A stretch of DNA of 64,000 nucleotides from Bradyrhizobium barranii subsp. barranii (GTDB lineage: Bacteria > Pseudomonadota > Alphaproteobacteria > Rhizobiales > Xanthobacteraceae). Made by a program: the position numbers and the translations under genes. Every line of letters begins with the position of its first letter. The stretch's first letter is position 1. The stretch is taken from NCBI RefSeq assembly GCF_017565645.3, contig NZ_CP086136.1, positions 2,308,001-2,372,000 on the forward strand. Reading direction: 5' to 3'. Below the pieces are notes generated by a model. That model did not search any database. It saw only the letters and a program-made list of their open reading frames with translations, and was not told where the DNA came from. This document shows positions 61,176 through 64,000 of this stretch, piece after piece.

Positions 61176-63428
61176 GCTTAATCTACCAGCTCTCCCGCCC
61201 ATCTGCGCCACGGCTCGAACATCGGTCAGCCCCTGACCCGGCGCGACGGCGTCCTCAAGGTCAAGGGGCAGGCGACCTATGCCGCCGACAACCATCCGCC
61301 CGGCATGCTGTTTGCCGTGATGGCCGTCTCCAGCATCGCGCGAGGCCGCGTCACCTCGCTCGATGTCGCTGCCGCCAAACGCCATCCCGGCGTCGTTGAC
61401 GTCATGACATCTGAGCACAAGCCGCAGCTCGCAATCGATCCGGAGATCAAGACCAATCCGTTCGTGTTCCGGATGGAAGTCCTGCAAAGCGACGAGGTCC
61501 GCTACGCCAACCAGCCCATCGCCGTCGTGATCGCCGAGACGCTGGAGGCGGCGACCGAAGGCGCGATGCTGCTGGCGCCGCGCTACGAGACGCTGCCTGC
61601 GCTGGTCGGCCTCGATGCCGGCGAGAGTTACGTGCCGCCGGTCGTCGGCGTCGGCAACCCCACCGAAAATCGCCTCGGCGATGTCGAGGCCGGCCTTGCC
61701 GCGGCCGAGAAGCAGATCGACGCGATCTATGAGACGCCGCCGCAATATCACAACGCCATGGAGCCGCACGCGATTGTGGCCGCATGGAATGGCGACAGTC
61801 TGCAGATCGACATGCCGACCCAGGGGCTCATGCTGTCGCTTGCGCGCGTTGCCGAATTGTTCGGCATCGCGCATGACAAGATCCACATCCGCAGCCCGTT
61901 CCTCGGCGGCGGCTTCGGCTCGAAGGGGCTGATGGCTGGTCCGCCGGTCCTCGGCATCATGGCCGCAAAGCTGGTCGGCAAGCCGGTCAAGCTGGTGCTG
62001 CGCCGTGAGCAGATGTACGGCCCGGTCGGTCACCGTGCACCGACGCGTCAGCGGCTGCGCATTGGCACGGACGGCGAAGGGCGCCTGACCGCGCTCGATC
62101 ATCACGCCAGAACCGTGTCGAGCACATTCGACGATTTTTACGAGCCGGCCGCGGATGCCTCGCATACACTCTATGCCAGTCCGTCAATCCGTACCTCGCA
62201 TGACGCCGTGCGCGTGAACACCGGCACGCCGCTGTTCATGCGTGCGCCCGGCGAGGCCACCGGCTCGATCGCGCTCGAAAGCGCGATCGACGAGATGGCC
62301 TGGGCCTGCGGCATCGATCCGCTGGCTTTCCGCCTGAAGAACTACGCCGAGGTCGAGCCGATCACGGGAAAACCGTTCTCCTCGAAGGCGCTGCGGGCCT
62401 GCTACGAGCAGGGCGCGGCGCGCTTCGGCTGGTCGAAGCGTTCGCTCCAGCCGCTGCAGATGCGTGATGATGCCGGCCTTCTCGTCGGTTGGGGCATGGG
62501 CACGGCGACCTTCCCGGCGCTGATGTTCCAGGCCGAAGCGCGCGCAGTGCTCCGCCGCGACGGTAGCGGTGCGATGGAAATCGGCGCGCATGACATGGGG
62601 CAGGGCGCCTGGACGGCACTCGCCCAGATCGCAGCCGACGAACTCGGGCTCGACATCGACCGTGTCGAGTTCAAGGCCGGTTCATCCGACTTGCCCGACG
62701 CCGGTATTGCCGGCGGCTCGGCGCACACCGCGACCGCGGGTGCTGCGATCCATAGCGCCGGTGCGGCCGTGGTCGCAAAGCTCGCCGATCTCGCCACCAG
62801 TGACGAGCGCTCGCCGCTGTTCGGTGCCGGCAATGCCGGCGTCATCGCACGCGAGGGCCGGTTGATCCGTCGCGATGACGAAAACCGCGGAGAGAGCTAC
62901 GTCGAGATCCTCGCGCGCGCTGGCGTTGCCGAGGTCGAGGCGCGCGGCACCGGCGCGCCAAATCCTGCGGCGATGGAAGAGTATGCGATGCATGCCCACG
63001 GCGCGGTGTTCGCGGAGGTGAAGGTCGATCCCGAGCTCGGCCAGGTCCGGGTCAGCCGCATGGTCGGCGCCTTCGCTGCGGGGCGCATCGTCAATCCGCA
63101 TCTGGTGAAGAGCCAGCTGTTCGGCGGCATGATCTGGGGCATGTCCTTCGCGCTGCATGAGGAAGCCATCACCAACCGCCGCAGCGGCCGGATCATGAAT
63201 GCCAATCTCGGCGAGTACCATATCCCCGTGAATGCCGACGTGCCGCCGCTCGACGTGATCATGGTCGAGGAGCACGATCCGCATGTGAATGCGCTCGGCA
63301 TCAAGGGCGTCGGGGAGATCGGCATTACCGGCAGCGCCGGCGCGGTCGCCAATGCGGTGTGGCATGCGACCGGCGTGCGTGTCCGCCGCTTTCCGATCAA
63401 GATCGAGGAGTTGCTGACGCAGCGTTGA
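61168..63428 (+). pseudogene. Molybdopterin-binding large subunit (PaoC/YagR-like) with an N-terminal frameshift
   Basis: About 750 aa if repaired. The natural start is the ATG at 61168 (RBS GGAG, overlapping the FAD subunit). In that frame the protein stops after 22 codons at TGA 61234-61236. One missing base near 61198-61200 (CCGCCC then ATCTG; natural CCGCCCCATCTG) restores HLRHGSNIGQPLTRRDGVLK and the rest, in frame with the long part. MoCo motifs FLGGGFGSKG, GHRAPTRQR, RAPGEATG and the final catalytic glutamate in GVGEIGITG are all present. One lost C is the likely cause. Confidence 0.85.
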
Positions 63429-63471
63429 GACAAAAAGGCGGGACGAGATCTTCTCGTTCCGCCGCGTCCTG

Positions 63472-63624
63472 CTAGTGCAGTTTCTTGCGGAGCGCCTTCA
63501 GCGCCTCTCGCTGCGTCTCGATATAGTCGGCAATAACCTTACGCAGCTCCTGCGAACGGAGCTTGTCGGTGTCGCGCTGCACTTCATCGAGCGCAGCCTC
63601 TGCATTGGCGAGCGTGATCTTCAT
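63472..63624 (-). CDS. 50-aa helical protein
   Basis: 50 aa, from the ATG at 63624 to TAG at 63472-63474. Sequence is helix-rich and charged with heptad-like spacing (ALDEVQRDTDKLRSQELRKV then IADYIETQREALKALRKKLH), suggesting a short coiled coil. The ribosome site GGGCTCGCAG is weak. It lies 44 bp after the molybdenum subunit on the opposite strand. No function assigned. Confidence 0.5.
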   Translation of the reverse strand: MKITLANAEAALDEVQRDTDKLRSQELRKVIADYIETQREALKALRKKLH

Positions 63625-63770
63625 CTGCGAGCCCAGTTATGAAGCGGCGCCGGAATGTTTCCTCGGCTTGGGTTCGCAACATATAGAGGATCGACGCGCG
63701 GAAATTGAGATGCCTCAAGCTCCGTAAGACACCGGGGCACTCCGTAAGATTCCGGATAATGTCGAGCGCC
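63625..63770. other. Intergenic region, nothing recognised
   Basis: 146 bp between two minus-strand genes. CCGTAAGA occurs twice (about 63722 and 63742) within a short direct repeat CTCCGTAAGA(C/T), 19-20 bases apart. Otherwise empty. Confidence 0.35.
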
Positions 63771-64000
63771 TCAAAACGTCGGCGGCGTGCAGGCCGAGAT
63801 CACTTCGCACGGCTTGCCGCCGACGCAGCGGAAGCGATGCGGGCGACGGCTCTCGAAGTAGTAGGCATCGCCGGGATTGAGGATGCGGCGCTCGTCCTCG
63901 ACGGTGACTTCGAGCTTGCCCGAGATCACGATGCCGCCTTCCTCGCCGTCATGGACGAGGTGAACGCGTCCGGTGTCGCTGCCGGGCTCGTAACGCTCTT
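63771..64000 (-). CDS. Cupin-domain protein, cut by the window end
   Basis: At least 76 residues up to TGA at 63771-63773, start outside the window. The visible part has EGGIVISGKLEVTVEDERRI and LNPGDAYYFESRRPHRFRC, the two conserved motifs of a cupin barrel with HRF supplying a metal-binding histidine. Similar C-terminal cupins follow an N-terminal helix-turn-helix in XRE-family regulators; the DNA-binding part, if any, lies beyond 64000. Confidence 0.8.
   Translation of the reverse strand, partial: ERYEPGSDTGRVHLVHDGEEGGIVISGKLEVTVEDERRILNPGDAYYFESRRPHRFRCVGGKPCEVISACTPPTF

Noticed and set aside
60105..62165. 686-codon open frame on the minus strand opposite the PaoB/PaoC-like genes
   Set aside because: Low-complexity Arg/Gly/His composition and no motif; the plus strand has clear FAD and molybdopterin motifs.

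Overview
The window reads as a chromosome segment of a Bradyrhizobium-type alphaproteobacterium (Nitrobacteraceae). The support is high GC, a ChpT–CtrA phosphorelay next to Che and flagellar genes, a DUF3551 secreted protein, an EipA/DUF1134 protein, and several families of palindromic intergenic repeats usual in that group. The genus is inferred from these features, not from a database search.

Left part (1–17.4 kb): an M48 membrane protease, then a minus-strand URC-type uracil catabolism operon (URC1-like GTP cyclohydrolase II, URC4/DUF1688, and a UPRT whose PRPP loop is altered). After it come a threonine-synthase-like PLP enzyme, a DUF2927 protein with an L,D-transpeptidase, an acetolactate-synthase-like ThDP enzyme followed by a possible PD-(D/E)XK-fold protein, an animal-type heme peroxidase, small secreted proteins, a GreA/B-like factor, a TPR protein and a DedA-like membrane protein.

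Accessory part (17.4–28.9 kb): an IS110 transposase preceded by a structured leader (candidate bridge RNA), a coupled pair of small membrane proteins, a metallophosphoesterase, an orphan TAXI-type binding protein, a bestrophin-like protein, and a LysR / sterol-desaturase / Bfd / coniferyl-aldehyde-dehydrogenase-like / SDR set. It ends at tRNA-Val(CAC), beside which lies a degenerate copy of the tRNA 3' half.

Core part (29–52 kb): coiled-coil membrane protein, EipA family, YHS protein, cysQ, chpT, the cheA-cheW-cheY-cheB-cheR cluster, a YjfL/YjfM/YjfC-like trio, ctrA divergent from fliI-fliJ, an ECF sigma / anti-sigma pair, an AraC regulator with a type-II NADH-dehydrogenase-like flavoprotein, and flhA.

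Right part (52–64 kb): a six-gene copper-handling operon (His-rich protein, lipoprotein, TolC-type outer-membrane protein, multicopper oxidase, cupredoxin, CusF-like protein), an MFS transporter, DUF4864, a TetR regulator and a PaoABC-like molybdenum aldehyde oxidoreductase, then a cupin-domain protein cut by the window end.

Three genes (YjfM-like, MFS, PaoC-like) each carry one single-base frameshift in or beside a short C run. Assembly indels are the simplest explanation; all three should be checked before any is called a pseudogene. No CRISPR array, prophage or restriction-modification system is visible. The most interesting leads are the UPRT with a rewritten PRPP loop inside the URC operon, the YjfLMC-like trio, and the IS110 leader RNA at a REP-like target.
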